Part shown: positions 1 through 7,607 of the stretch, in pieces | Layout of the letters: the number at the start of each line of letters is the position of its first letter | Position numbering within the stretch: the first letter of the stretch is position 1 | DNA from: Phytophthora sp. 'mugwort' | Lineage: Eukaryota > Oomycota > Peronosporomycetes > Peronosporales > Peronosporaceae | Assembly: GCA_033558025.1 (NCBI GenBank) | Contig: JAUCEF010000066.1 | Coordinates: forward strand, 1-30,443 | Reading direction: 5' to 3' | DNA: 30,443 bases | Notes under the pieces: generated by a model | Database searches by the model: none | Told to the model about the DNA's origin: nothing | Seen by the model: only the letters and a program-made list of their open reading frames with translations | Program-made: the position numbers and the translations under genes

Positions 1-35
1 AATTTCACCAAGTAGGCTAATATTTTTTTAAATAT

Positions 36-780
36 ATGAAAAAAAAAAAAATAATAACTTATTTACAATTACATTTATTTGAATTAAAATATAATTTTTT
101 TATACTTTTAATCACTTTTTTTTATCTTTTTATAATTTCATATTATTTTTCTGATCAATTAATATATTTATTAGTTAATAATTTACTTAATAAAAATATG
201 TTAAAATATTTTATTTTTACTAATATTACTGAAATTTTTATTACTAATATTTTTATAGCAATTTTCATAACAACTTTTATAACAATTCAATTAAGTTTTT
301 TATTATTTTGGTTTTTTTTATCAAAAGGTTTATATAAATTTGAAAATTTTATTTTTATAAAATTTTATATTTTTTTTATAATTTTTAATTTTTTTTATAA
401 TAAAATTTATTTTTACTAATATTATTCCACATATTTGGGATTTTTTATTAAATTTAAATTTTTCAAATTTATATCTTTTAACAATTTATTTTGAACCAAA
501 AATTGATAATTATTTTGATTTTATTTTTTCTTCTTTTATTTATATATTTATAATATTTATTTATTTTTTTTCTTTATTTTTTTTTATATCAAATAATATT
601 TTAAAAATTAAAATAATTATTAATTTAAGAAAATTCTTTTATTTAAAAATAATATTATTGAGTGCTTTAATTACACCACCAGATATATTTAATTTTATAT
701 TAATTTATTTTATCTTTTTTTTTTTTTTTGAAATATTTATTTATATTTCAATATATTTAAATAAATATAAATTAATTTAA
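36..780 (+). CDS. tatC: TatC, Sec-independent protein translocase subunit (frameshifted)
   Basis: Multi-spanning inner-membrane core of the twin-arginine translocase, which moves folded proteins. The N-terminal half (36-419) holds the family-typical LHLFELKYN segment before the first membrane helix. The C-terminal half lies in another frame up to a TAA at 778-780 and contains HIWDF and SALITPPD, which match the conserved TatC C-terminal SALITPPD region. The two frames overlap only between 382 and 416, which includes an 8-T run at 389-396. Removing one base there would give about 247 residues, the normal TatC length. A sequencing indel is most likely; a real frameshift cannot be excluded. The 3' end overlaps the convergent rpl31-like gene by 9 bases. 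Confidence 0.85.
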
Positions 781-975
781 TTTATTTTTTTTTATAAAAT
801 TTAATTTACTTTTATTTAAATTGATATTTGTATTTGTAATAATATCTGTTTCTTTAAAAATTCTTAAATTTAATTGATAATTTTTTAAATACTTAATAGA
901 TGTTATTTTTAAAGAAGATCCATTTGTTAAAATAATTTTATTTTTATAGGTAAAAAATTTTTTATTTTTATTCAT
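772..975 (-). CDS. rpl31: Probable ribosomal protein L31
   Basis: A 67-residue basic protein if translation starts at the ATG at 973-975. An upstream ATG at 1003-1005 lies inside the antisense of trnC, so the inner start is preferred. The segment IILTNGSSLKITS resembles the strand that opens L31 proteins (a short beta strand with NG and a Thr/Ser-rich stretch), and the C-terminus is Lys/Asn-rich like mitochondrial L31. L31 sits at the central protuberance of the large subunit and is retained in some stramenopile and jakobid mitochondrial genomes. The zinc-binding cysteines of bacterial L31 are absent. The assignment rests on size, position and weak similarity only. Confidence 0.45.
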   Translation of the reverse strand: MNKNKKFFTYKNKIILTNGSSLKITSIKYLKNYQLNLRIFKETDIITNTNINLNKSKLNFIKKNKLN

Positions 976-992
976 ATAATATAATTTATTTT

Positions 993-1063
993 GGCTAGAT
1001 AACATAAAGGTAATGTAAAGGACTGCAAATCCTTTAATGACGGTTCGAATCCGTCTCTAGCTT
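993..1063 (+). tRNA. trnC: tRNA-Cys (GCA)
   Basis: Full cloverleaf: acceptor GGCTAGA pairs with TCTAGCT (the first pair is G-U), anticodon loop CTGCAAA gives GCA, and the T arm is GACGG-TTCGAAT-CCGTC. Confidence 0.93.
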
Positions 1064-1067
1064 TTAA

Positions 1068-1152
1068 AGGATAGAGTGGGATTTGAACCCACGGTATTAT
1101 TACATACTTCAGTTTTCAAGACTGACACCTTAAACCACTCGATCACCTATCC
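1068..1152 (-). tRNA. trnS: tRNA-Ser (UGA)
   Basis: On the minus strand the acceptor GGATAGG pairs with TCTATCC, the anticodon loop TTGAAAA gives UGA, there is a long variable arm as expected for a class II tRNA, and the T arm is GTGGG-TTCAAAT-CCCAC. Confidence 0.92.
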
Positions 1153-1161
1153 ATATTAAAA

Positions 1162-1578
1162 TTAACGTCTTTTTTGTTTTTTTAATCTACAACCATTAAA
1201 AGGTTTTGTTGTTTTATCTAAAATATATTTTATTTTAATTTTTTTATTTTTTATATTTTTTAAAACATTATATCGACCTAAACCAGTACCATGTAAATAA
1301 ATTTTTAATTTTTTTATTTTTTTTAATTGAAGATATTTATTAATTTTATATACAATTAATTGAACATTATATGGTGTATTTTTTTTAAAACGTGTTTTTT
1401 TTAATGATTTTGTAGACCATCATTGTTTTAAAAGATTTCCTTTATAAGTTGTTAAACTTATAATAGTATTTTTTAAATTTGCTGTAATATGTAAATTTGT
1501 TAAAATTAAAGGATTTTTTTTTTTTAAATTTATTTTTTTTTTAAATTTATTTTTAAAATTATATTTATTTTTATTCAT
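1162..1578 (-). CDS. rps11: Ribosomal protein S11, with one in-frame TGA
   Basis: S11 lines the mRNA exit cleft of the small subunit. The frame gives 138 codons plus TAA. The C-terminal part, with LHGTGLGRYNVLKNI, TKPFNGCRLKK and the last residues KKQKRR, matches the conserved S11 end (G.G.GR ... HNGCRP.K..R). The middle has GNLL then WSTKS and NTPYNVQ, the usual GN..W.S ... TPY..Q pattern. A TGA codon at 1420-1422 interrupts the frame directly before the TGG of this pattern. Both sides are S11 in the same frame, so it is either read as Trp, a base error, or a genuine nonsense change. It lies 12 bases downstream of rps13 in the same direction. Confidence 0.88.
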
Positions 1579-1590
1579 AGAATAATAACT

Positions 1591-2004
1591 TTATCTTTTT
1601 TTTTTTTTTTGACTTTTAAATGGTCGTTTATTACGTGAAATACGTTTTTGAATAAAAATTTTTTTTAATTTTTTAGATGTTTTTGAATTTGTATGAGTAC
1701 GTTGTCCTCTAACAGGTAATCCCTGACTTTGTCTAATTCCACGATTACTTTTAATTTCTACTAATTCATTTAATCTTTCAGTTTTAATTTTTTTTAAAAG
1801 TTGTTCAACTTTTAAATTTTTATTAATATAATTAACCAGTCGGTTTACATGGTTGTTTTTAAGTTTATTAAGGGTGATTTGAGGATTAATTCCTATATTT
1901 TTACAAATTTTCTTGGATTGAAATTCATTAATACCATATAATATAGTTAATGAATATAAAATACTTTTTGAATCTGAAATTGTTTTATTAAAAATATATA
2001 ACAT
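1591..2004 (-). CDS. rps13: Ribosomal protein S13
   Basis: 137 residues. S13 sits in the small-subunit head and contacts the P-site tRNA. The N-terminal ILYGINEFQSKKICKNIGI is the helix-hairpin region of the family. The C-terminal NRGIRQSQGLPVRGQRTHTN contains the invariant G.RH..GLPVRGQRT.TN signature (Ser replaces His-Arg partners in places). The end is very basic, as usual. It is co-oriented with rps11, the bacterial alpha-operon order S13-S11. Its start lies only 28 bases from the divergent rpl2 start. Confidence 0.96.
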   Translation of the reverse strand: MLYIFNKTISDSKSILYSLTILYGINEFQSKKICKNIGINPQITLNKLKNNHVNRLVNYINKNLKVEQLLKKIKTERLNELVEIKSNRGIRQSQGLPVRGQRTHTNSKTSKKLKKIFIQKRISRNKRPFKSQKKKKR

Positions 2005-2005
2005 A

Positions 2006-2020
2006 ATAGATTTTATCTAT
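2006..2020. promoter_or_regulatory. Small palindrome in the rps13/rpl2 divergent spacer
   Basis: ATAGAT-TTT-ATCTAT forms a perfect 6-bp hairpin inside the 28-base spacer separating the divergent rps13 and rpl2 starts. It may be a processing or promoter element; nothing in the sequence decides this. Confidence 0.3.
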
Positions 2021-2032
2021 ATACCATATAAA

Positions 2033-2839
2033 ATGATAGAAAAAAAAATAAAACCTATAACACCATCACAACGTCAAACATTTTTATTAAAAAAAGATAA
2101 TTTAACTAAAATTTTTAAAATTAAATCTTTAACAAAAGGTTTTCAACGTGCTAATGGTAAAAATAATCAAGGTAAAATAACTATAAAACATCGCGGTGGT
2201 GGACATAAACGTTTATATAGAATAATTGATTTTAATAGATCTAAAAATATTGAAGGTTATATTATTAAAATTTTATATGATCCTAATCGTTCCGCAAATA
2301 TCGCTTATATTAAAAACAATTCTAAATCTTATTTAATTTTAGCACCGGAAGGTTTAAAAATTAATCAATATATAAAAAGTTCACCTAATGCTGAATTAAA
2401 AGTAGGTAATGCTTTACCATTACAAAATATACCAATTGGTAGTTTAATTCATAATATTAGTTTATATCCAAAATCTAGAGGAAAATTAATAAGAAGTGCT
2501 GGAACATCTGCACAATTAATTCAAAAAATTGATAATAAATACGCTCGAATTCGTTTAAATTCTGGTGAATTAAAATTAATTTTATTAACTTGTTATGCAA
2601 CATTAGGTGTTGTATCTAATATTAATCATAAAAAAATTAAATTAGGTAAAGCTGGGCGTTCACGTTGGTTAAATAGACGACCTTCTGTACGTGGTGTAGC
2701 AAAAAATCCTGTCGATCATCCACATGGTGGTGGTGAGGGTAAAACAAGTGGAGGGCGACCTTCTGTAACACCACAAGGTAAAATAACTAAAGGAAAGCCT
2801 ACACGTAAAAAAACAAAAAAAAAATTAATTATTAAATAA
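2033..2839 (+). CDS. rpl2: Ribosomal protein L2
   Basis: 268 residues, close to the bacterial length. L2 binds 23S rRNA near the peptidyl transferase centre and helps join the subunits. Visible signatures are KHRGGGHKRLYRIIDF in the N-terminal OB-fold, the middle SH3-like segment with GTSAQLIQ, and the C-terminal NPVDHPHGGGEGKTSGG loop carrying the conserved His needed for peptidyl transferase activity. It opens the (+) ribosomal protein block in S10-operon order and is followed by rps19 after 3 bases. Confidence 0.98.
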   Translation: MIEKKIKPITPSQRQTFLLKKDNLTKIFKIKSLTKGFQRANGKNNQGKITIKHRGGGHKRLYRIIDFNRSKNIEGYIIKILYDPNRSANIAYIKNNSKSYLILAPEGLKINQYIKSSPNAELKVGNALPLQNIPIGSLIHNISLYPKSRGKLIRSAGTSAQLIQKIDNKYARIRLNSGELKLILLTCYATLGVVSNINHKKIKLGKAGRSRWLNRRPSVRGVAKNPVDHPHGGGEGKTSGGRPSVTPQGKITKGKPTRKKTKKKLIIK

Positions 2840-2842
2840 ATT

Positions 2843-3079
2843 ATGTCTAGAAGTAAATATAAAGGTCCATTTTTTAAAGTTAATTTATTAAAAAAAAAAC
2901 AATGGATAAAAATAACTAATAAAAATTTAACAATATTACCTGAATATAGTAATCATTCTGTAAGTATTTATAATGGTAAAATATTTATTAATTTGGAAAT
3001 AAATGATAAAATGATTGGTTTTAAATTTGGTGAATTTATTAATACACGAAAAAAACATATATATAAAAAAAAAAAATAA
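2843..3079 (+). CDS. rps19: Ribosomal protein S19
   Basis: 78 residues. S19 pairs with S13 in the small-subunit head. The N-terminus SRSKYKGPFF matches the family's R..KGPF start, followed by the basic WIKITNKNLTILPEY segment. The usual YNGK and HK.GEF motifs appear as IYNGKIF and FKFGEFINTRKKH. It is separated from rpl2 and rps3 by only 3 bases each, so it is probably co-transcribed with both. Confidence 0.96.
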   Translation: MSRSKYKGPFFKVNLLKKKQWIKITNKNLTILPEYSNHSVSIYNGKIFINLEINDKMIGFKFGEFINTRKKHIYKKKK

Positions 3080-3082
3080 ATT

Positions 3083-3913
3083 ATGGGTCAAAAAATTATA
3101 CCAATTAGTTTAAGATTAAATAAAAAAAAAAATTGGGATTCCCAATGGATTGTTAATAATAATGAGTATTCTAATTTATTGCATTTTGATTTAGAAATTA
3201 AAAAATATTTTCAAAATATTTTTAATTATAAAAATTTAAAATTAATAGATATAAATATAGTAAAAACATCAAATAATATAAATATATATGTTTATATTCA
3301 AAAAAATGCAAAAAAATATTATAAATTATCTTATAATCAAATTATTAAATATTTAAATATATATTATATTAATAATAATATTAAATTATTTATCAAAAAT
3401 GTCCAATTTTTTGAATTAATTAAATTACGAAAAAATTTAAAAAGAATTTTTGATAAAATAAGAAAAAATAATCGAATTAATAAAAATGTTAAAAAAATGA
3501 TTTATAATTTTAGTTATGCTTTTTATACTAAAAATATAAATATTATAACTTTTTATATTAAACAAACATTAGAAAAAAAAAAAACACATAAAAAATTTAT
3601 TAATAATATTGATAATATGCTTCAAGAATTTTTTAAAATATTTTCTAATTTTATTGGTTATCGTTTACAATTTAAAGGTCGTTTAAATAAATCAAAACGT
3701 AAAAAAAAACTAATTTTTCAAAAAGGAAAAATACCATTAAATACTTTAGAATATGATATTAAATATCATTTTAATGAATTTAAAACACCATCGGGTATTT
3801 GTAGTATTAAATTATGGATTTTTTTTAAACCACTAAAAACTACATTAAATTCTAAATTTTTAAAAAAACAAAGAATTAAAAATACTAATTATGTTATTTC
3901 CAAAAAAAACTAA
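3083..3913 (+). CDS. rps3: Ribosomal protein S3
   Basis: 276 residues. S3 helps form the mRNA entry tunnel. The start MGQKIIPISLRL with NWDSQWI soon after is the classic S3 opening (GQK..P...R......W.S.W). The C-terminal part has IGYRLQFKGRLNKSKRKKK (the family GR.....R.) and then PLNTLEYDIKYHFNEFKTPSGICSIKLWIF, typical of the S3 C-terminal domain. The middle is Asn/Lys/Ile-rich and divergent, as in other AT-rich mitochondria. Its last 23 bases overlap the start of rpl16 in another frame. Confidence 0.95.
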   Translation: MGQKIIPISLRLNKKKNWDSQWIVNNNEYSNLLHFDLEIKKYFQNIFNYKNLKLIDINIVKTSNNINIYVYIQKNAKKYYKLSYNQIIKYLNIYYINNNIKLFIKNVQFFELIKLRKNLKRIFDKIRKNNRINKNVKKMIYNFSYAFYTKNINIITFYIKQTLEKKKTHKKFINNIDNMLQEFFKIFSNFIGYRLQFKGRLNKSKRKKKLIFQKGKIPLNTLEYDIKYHFNEFKTPSGICSIKLWIFFKPLKTTLNSKFLKKQRIKNTNYVISKKN

Positions 3914-4295
3914 ATATAAAAAACAATTTAAAAGTAAACTTACAGGTAAAACAACAAAAGGTAATAATATTGTTTATGGTAAATATGCTATTAAAGTTTT
4001 AAAAGAAACACGTTTAACATCAAGACAAATAGAAGCAACTCGTCGAATAATTATTCGAAAAATGAAACGATTAGGATTTCTTTGGATTCGTGTTTTTCCA
4101 GATACACCTGTAACAGCAAAACCTACAGAAAATCGTATGGGTAAAGGAAAAGGTGCTGTTTCTTTTTGGGTTGCTAAAGTTAAAAAAGGTCAAATTTTAT
4201 ATGAAATTAGCGGTATTTCATTAGAAAATGCAAAAAAAGTTTTAAAAGCGGGTTCTAATAAATTGCCGGTTAAAACAAAATTTATTTATAAATAA
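3891..4295 (+). CDS. rpl16: Ribosomal protein L16
   Basis: 134 residues. L16 lies near the A-site tRNA elbow in the large subunit. The start MLFPKKTKYKKQFK matches the usual ML.PK.TK.RK opening, which supports the ATG inside the end of rps3. Other signatures are ETRLTSRQIEATRRII, WIRVFPDTPVTAKP and NRMGKGKGAVSFWVA, all conserved blocks of L16. It is better conserved than most ribosomal genes here. Confidence 0.98.
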   Translation: MLFPKKTKYKKQFKSKLTGKTTKGNNIVYGKYAIKVLKETRLTSRQIEATRRIIIRKMKRLGFLWIRVFPDTPVTAKPTENRMGKGKGAVSFWVAKVKKGQILYEISGISLENAKKVLKAGSNKLPVKTKFIYK

Positions 4296-4297
4296 TT

Positions 4298-4371
4298 AGG
4301 CTTATAGTTTAATTGGTTAGAGCATACCGCTCATAACGGTATAGTTGTAGGTTCAAATCCTACTAGGCCTA
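4298..4371 (+). tRNA. trnI: tRNA-Ile (CAU, likely lysidine-modified)
   Basis: Acceptor AGGCTTA pairs with TAGGCCT, the anticodon loop is CTCATAA and the T arm is GTAGG-TTCAAAT-CCTAC. Of the three CAU tRNAs in the window this one resembles the plant mitochondrial tRNA-Ile(CAU) (5' part GGCTTATAGTTTAATTGG, stem ACCG-CGGT), so C34 is expected to be lysidine and to read AUA. The assignment among the three is by similarity. Confidence 0.75.
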
Positions 4372-4392
4372 ATTAAAAAATTTTTATTTTAA

Positions 4393-5061
4393 ATGAAAAA
4401 ATTAAAAAAACAAAAAACAAATAATTTATCAAATTATCAACAATTTTTAAAAAATAATTATTTAAAAAAAAAAAAATTTAAATTAAAAAATATTTTATTT
4501 GAAAATCCAATTTTATTTAATAATTTAAATTTAGAATCTTATGTAATTGAATTTAATAATTATGAAAACATTTATTTACCTTTTACTTTAATAAAAATAG
4601 ATAAAATTTCAACAATTGCTATAAAATATGAAAATATTATATTATTTAATTATGATTTAACTTATAATATATTACATCAATTTAATAAAATAATGCTTCA
4701 AAATATTTTAATAAAAAAAAATAATTCAATAAAAGGTCGTTTACTTGGTGGAAATTGGAATAATAAAAAAATTTTTATTTCAATTTTAGGATTTATTTTT
4801 TCTATAAAACCTATTAATTTAAATAATGCTTTAAATTATAAAAAAAAATTTTATTTTAATAAATATAATAAAAAAGGTTTCTATAAAAGAAGAATTAATT
4901 CAACACGTTTAATTAATTGTTATAAATTAAAATATTTAAATTTTAAAGTTAATAATTTAAATATATTTAAAAAATCAAAAAAAGAATTTTCAAGACTTTC
5001 TTATATTCAAACTATTATTCAAAATCAAAAAATAAAAAATAATAATTTTAAAATAAAATAA
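4393..5061 (+). CDS. orf222, possible S1-domain ribosomal protein (rps1-like)
   Basis: 222 residues, Lys/Asn/Ile-rich, with no membrane segment. I do not firmly recognise it. Residues around 116-150 read IKGRLLGG ... IFISILGFIFSIKP, which resembles the core of an S1 RNA-binding domain (a GR.. strand, then GG..V...G..GF.P). Mitochondrial rps1 genes are short and divergent, and the position inside a ribosomal protein block, between rpl16 and atp8, fits. The very basic, low-complexity sequence makes chance similarity possible. No other S1 repeat is visible. A structure-based search would be needed to decide. Confidence 0.4.
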   Translation: MKKLKKQKTNNLSNYQQFLKNNYLKKKKFKLKNILFENPILFNNLNLESYVIEFNNYENIYLPFTLIKIDKISTIAIKYENIILFNYDLTYNILHQFNKIMLQNILIKKNNSIKGRLLGGNWNNKKIFISILGFIFSIKPINLNNALNYKKKFYFNKYNKKGFYKRRINSTRLINCYKLKYLNFKVNNLNIFKKSKKEFSRLSYIQTIIQNQKIKNNNFKIK

Positions 5062-5072
5062 AAATAAAAGTG

Positions 5073-5101
5073 TTCTTTCAAGAAAAATATATGTTGAAGA
5101 A
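5073..5101 (+). other. Hairpin between orf222 and atp8
   Basis: TTCTTTCAA and TTGAAGAA form a stem of about 8 bp with one bulged T and a loop of 12 bases. It lies in the 61-base spacer before atp8 and could be an RNA-processing signal. Confidence 0.3.
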
Positions 5102-5122
5102 ATAAAAATTTATTATAAAATT

Positions 5123-5515
5123 ATGCCACAATTCGATCAATTTTCATTTTTTAATCAAGTTTCTTGGTTTTTATTTTTTTTTTTTAATTTTTATTTTTTT
5201 ATTACTTATTTTTTTTTACCTAAAATTTGTTATAATTTAAAATTTAGAAAAAAAAAAATAATTTTTGATAATAAAAAAAAAAATCAAATTAATTTTGAAA
5301 AAAATAATATTATTTATTTTTTTAATAATTCTTATAAAACTTTTTGTTTTAATTTTGAGTTATTTATAACAAAAAAATTATCTATTTATAAAAAAAATCA
5401 AAATATTAAAATACAAAAAACTTCAATTTTTAATAAAATATTAAAACAAAAAATTAATTATATTTTAAATAAAAAATTTTTATTATTAAATAAAATTTTT
5501 ATAAGAATTAATTAA
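5123..5515 (+). CDS. atp8: ATP synthase subunit 8
   Basis: 130 residues. Subunit 8 (Ymf19) belongs to the peripheral stalk/membrane part of F0. The N-terminus MPQFDQFSFFNQVSWFLFF followed by a hydrophobic helix to about residue 35 is the diagnostic MPQFD...F..Q..W pattern. The rest is a long basic, Asn/Lys-rich tail typical of protist Atp8. It follows the rpl16 region, a neighbourhood I know from stramenopile mitochondrial genomes. Confidence 0.93.
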   Translation: MPQFDQFSFFNQVSWFLFFFFNFYFFITYFFLPKICYNLKFRKKKIIFDNKKKNQINFEKNNIIYFFNNSYKTFCFNFELFITKKLSIYKKNQNIKIQKTSIFNKILKQKINYILNKKFLLLNKIFIRIN

Positions 5516-5525
5516 TTTTTTAAAT

Positions 5526-5598
5526 AAGTGTATAGCTCAGCTGGTAGAGCACCGGACTTTTAATCTGATGGTCTTGGGTTCAAATCCCAATACACTTA
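5526..5598 (+). tRNA. trnK: tRNA-Lys (UUU)
   Basis: Acceptor AAGTGTA pairs with TACACTT, D arm GCTC-AGCTGGTA-GAGC, anticodon loop CTTTTAA giving UUU, T arm TTGGG-TTCAAAT-CCCAA. The first anticodon-stem pair is a C-A mismatch. Confidence 0.93.
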
Positions 5599-5600
5599 TT

Positions 5601-5673
5601 GGGGATATATTTCAACTGGTAGAAAGTATGTTTTGCAAATATAATGTTATCGGTTCGAATCCGATTATCTCCA
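5601..5673 (+). tRNA. trnA: tRNA-Ala (UGC)
   Basis: Acceptor GGGGATA pairs with TATCTCC and includes the G3-U70 pair that marks alanine tRNAs. The anticodon loop TTTGCAA gives UGC; T arm ATCGG-TTCGAAT-CCGAT. It is 2 bases after trnK. Confidence 0.93.
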
Positions 5674-5699
5674 TATTTATCTTTCTTAAATATAATTTT

Positions 5700-5999
5700 A
5701 TGCAAAAAAAAATTAAAAAAAATATTAAACAACGTAATTTATTTAAAAATTTTGAAAAAAATAGATTAACTTTAAAAATTCTTTCAAAAAATTTAAATAT
5801 TGAAAAAAATTTAAGATGGAAATTACAACAAAAGTGGTTTTTTTTCCATCAAAATTCATCAATTACTAGAATTAAAAATGTGTGTGTTTTAACTGGACGT
5901 TCTAAAAGTATTTATCGTTTATTTAAAATATCCAGAATCCAATTACGTAAATTAGCATCAAAAGGGTTTTTACCCGGTATTTCTAAATATAGTTGGTAA
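5700..5999 (+). CDS. rps14: Ribosomal protein S14
   Basis: 99 residues from the ATG at 5700. The open frame continues upstream through trnK and trnA, so this first ATG after trnA is the sensible start. S14 is in the small-subunit head. The C-terminal block CVLTGRSKSIYRLFKISRIQLRKLASKGFLPGISKYSW is the conserved S14 signature (C..TGR......F..SR...R..A..G..PG..K.SW). Only one cysteine of the zinc-type motif remains, as in the zinc-free family members. It is followed after 7 bases by rps8. Confidence 0.97.
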   Translation: MQKKIKKNIKQRNLFKNFEKNRLTLKILSKNLNIEKNLRWKLQQKWFFFHQNSSITRIKNVCVLTGRSKSIYRLFKISRIQLRKLASKGFLPGISKYSW

Positions 6000-6006
6000 T
6001 TTAATT

Positions 6007-6387
6007 ATGATTATAACAGATACTCTTTCCAATTTATTTTCAAAAATAAAAAATGGTTATTTAGTAAAAAAATCAAAAATAGTACAACAAAAATCAAAAC
6101 AAAGTATAAATATTTTAAATATCTTAATTAAAGAAGGTTTTATAAAAAGTTATAAGATAAATTCCAAAAATCAATTAGAGATTTATTTAAAATATAGAAA
6201 AAATAAAGCAGTTATTACTGAAATAAAACGTTTATCAAAACCGGGAAAACGTTTATATATTGCTAATAAGGATTTATATAAAAAAAAAACAGGATTTTAT
6301 ATTCTTTCAACATCTATTGGTATTTTAACAGATTTACAAGCTAAAAAATTAAATGTTGGTGGTGAATTGATTTGTAAAATTATTTAA
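6007..6387 (+). CDS. rps8: Ribosomal protein S8
   Basis: 126 residues. S8 binds the central domain of small-subunit rRNA. The N-terminal D.LSNLFSKIKNGY block and the C-terminal region SKPGKRLYIANKDL, GFYILSTSIGILTD and KKLNVGGELICKI match the family (S.PG.R.Y...... G..I.STS.G..T...A.....GGE..C.I). It keeps the bacterial spc-operon order S14-S8-L6 with short spacers of 7 and 6 bases. Confidence 0.97.
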   Translation: MIITDTLSNLFSKIKNGYLVKKSKIVQQKSKQSINILNILIKEGFIKSYKINSKNQLEIYLKYRKNKAVITEIKRLSKPGKRLYIANKDLYKKKTGFYILSTSIGILTDLQAKKLNVGGELICKII

Positions 6388-6393
6388 AAAATT

Positions 6394-6999
6394 ATGATAA
6401 AAATAATAAAAAAAAATGTTAAATTAAAAAATAAAAATTTTTTTAAAAGTTCTTTAGGAAATATTAATTTATTTTTTATTGATAAAACTTTTATTTTTCC
6501 AACAGATTTAAAAATTTATAGTAATAATAAAATAATTTTTTTTGAAACATCTTTAGGTTTATTATCTTTAACAATAATTAATGATTTATATTTTTTTATA
6601 AAAAAAAATAAATTATTAATTATTGTTAATAAAAATAAAAAAAAAAAAAGTATTTTAAATTTATACAATAAATTAATAAAAATAAAAATAAAAGGTGTTT
6701 TACAAGGTTTTAAAATTAATTTAATATTAAAAGGTATAGGTTTTAAAGCTTTTATTGAAAATAATACTTTAATTTTAAAATTAGGTTTTAGTCATAATAT
6801 TAGAATTCCAATTCCATTAAATATTGAAATTATTAATCAAACAAATACTTTAATTTTTAGTAGTATCGATTATATTTTTTTACATCAATTTGTACATTAT
6901 ATTAAAAATCATAAAAAACCTGAACCATATAAAGGAAAAGGTTTATTATTAAAAAATGAAAAAATTTTACAAAAAGAGGGAAAAAAAAGTAAAAAATAA
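6394..6999 (+). CDS. rpl6: Ribosomal protein L6
   Basis: 201 residues. L6 lies near the factor-binding site of the large subunit. The second L6 domain is clear: ILKGIGFKAFIENNTLILKLGFSHN (G.G..A.......L..GFSH) and the end YIKNHKKPEPYKGKGLLLKNE, matching the invariant PEPYKGKG motif. The first domain is divergent. It ends in a basic tail. Confidence 0.96.
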   Translation: MIKIIKKNVKLKNKNFFKSSLGNINLFFIDKTFIFPTDLKIYSNNKIIFFETSLGLLSLTIINDLYFFIKKNKLLIIVNKNKKKKSILNLYNKLIKIKIKGVLQGFKINLILKGIGFKAFIENNTLILKLGFSHNIRIPIPLNIEIINQTNTLIFSSIDYIFLHQFVHYIKNHKKPEPYKGKGLLLKNEKILQKEGKKSKK

Positions 7000-7005
7000 T
7001 TAAAT

Positions 7006-7599
7006 ATGATACAAAAAAAAAAAAAAAAACATAATAATATTTTATTAAATTTATTATTTAAATCAAAAAATATGTATGGAGAATCTTTAATAGATACAAA
7101 TAAAGAATTATTATCTTTTATATTTGGAAGTAGACATGATTATACTATAATTAATTTAAAAAATGTTTCATTTTTTTTAAAACGTATATTTAATTTAACT
7201 AAAATTATATTAAAAAAAAATGAAAAAATTTTAATAATAGGGAATGATAATGAAATTAAATTTTTATTAACTACATCTTTTATAAAAAAAAATCCAAATA
7301 TCATTTTTTTTACAAAAGAATGGGTAAATGGTTTAATTACTAATAAAATTATGAATACAACATTTAATAAGATAATTAATTATTTATTAAAAGAAAATGA
7401 AATTAAATTAATTTTAGTTATAAAAAGTTCTGTAAAAGATACTTTTTTAAATCAAGAACTTTCTGTTTTAAAAATTCCTACTATTTCATTAGTAAATACA
7501 AGTCAAACTATACAAAATATTAATTATCCTGTAGTAATGAATTCTAAAAATATTCAATCAATATATACTTTAATGTATTTATTACGTAAAATATTTTAA
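7006..7599 (+). CDS. rps2: Ribosomal protein S2
   Basis: 197 residues, short for S2 but usual for mitochondria. S2 sits on the solvent side of the small subunit. YIFGSRHDYTIINLKNV-like sequence near residue 40 matches the G.R....I.dl..t region. KEWVNGLITNK resembles the conserved RW..G.LTN block, and LVNTSQTIQNINYPVVMNSK near the end corresponds to the D.N......ypIP.N motif. It lies between rpl6 and rps4 with 6 and 8 base spacers. Confidence 0.9.
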   Translation: MIQKKKKKHNNILLNLLFKSKNMYGESLIDTNKELLSFIFGSRHDYTIINLKNVSFFLKRIFNLTKIILKKNEKILIIGNDNEIKFLLTTSFIKKNPNIIFFTKEWVNGLITNKIMNTTFNKIINYLLKENEIKLILVIKSSVKDTFLNQELSVLKIPTISLVNTSQTIQNINYPVVMNSKNIQSIYTLMYLLRKIF

Positions 7600-7607
7600 T
7601 AAATAAG

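Noticed and set aside
1..35. End of an upstream gene
   Set aside because: Short open stretches end in TAG at 13-15 or TAA soon after, but too few codons are visible to name or support a gene.
5568..5699. N-terminal extension of rps14
   Set aside because: The upstream part of the open frame is the sequence of trnK and trnA; the ATG at 5700 gives the normal S14 length.
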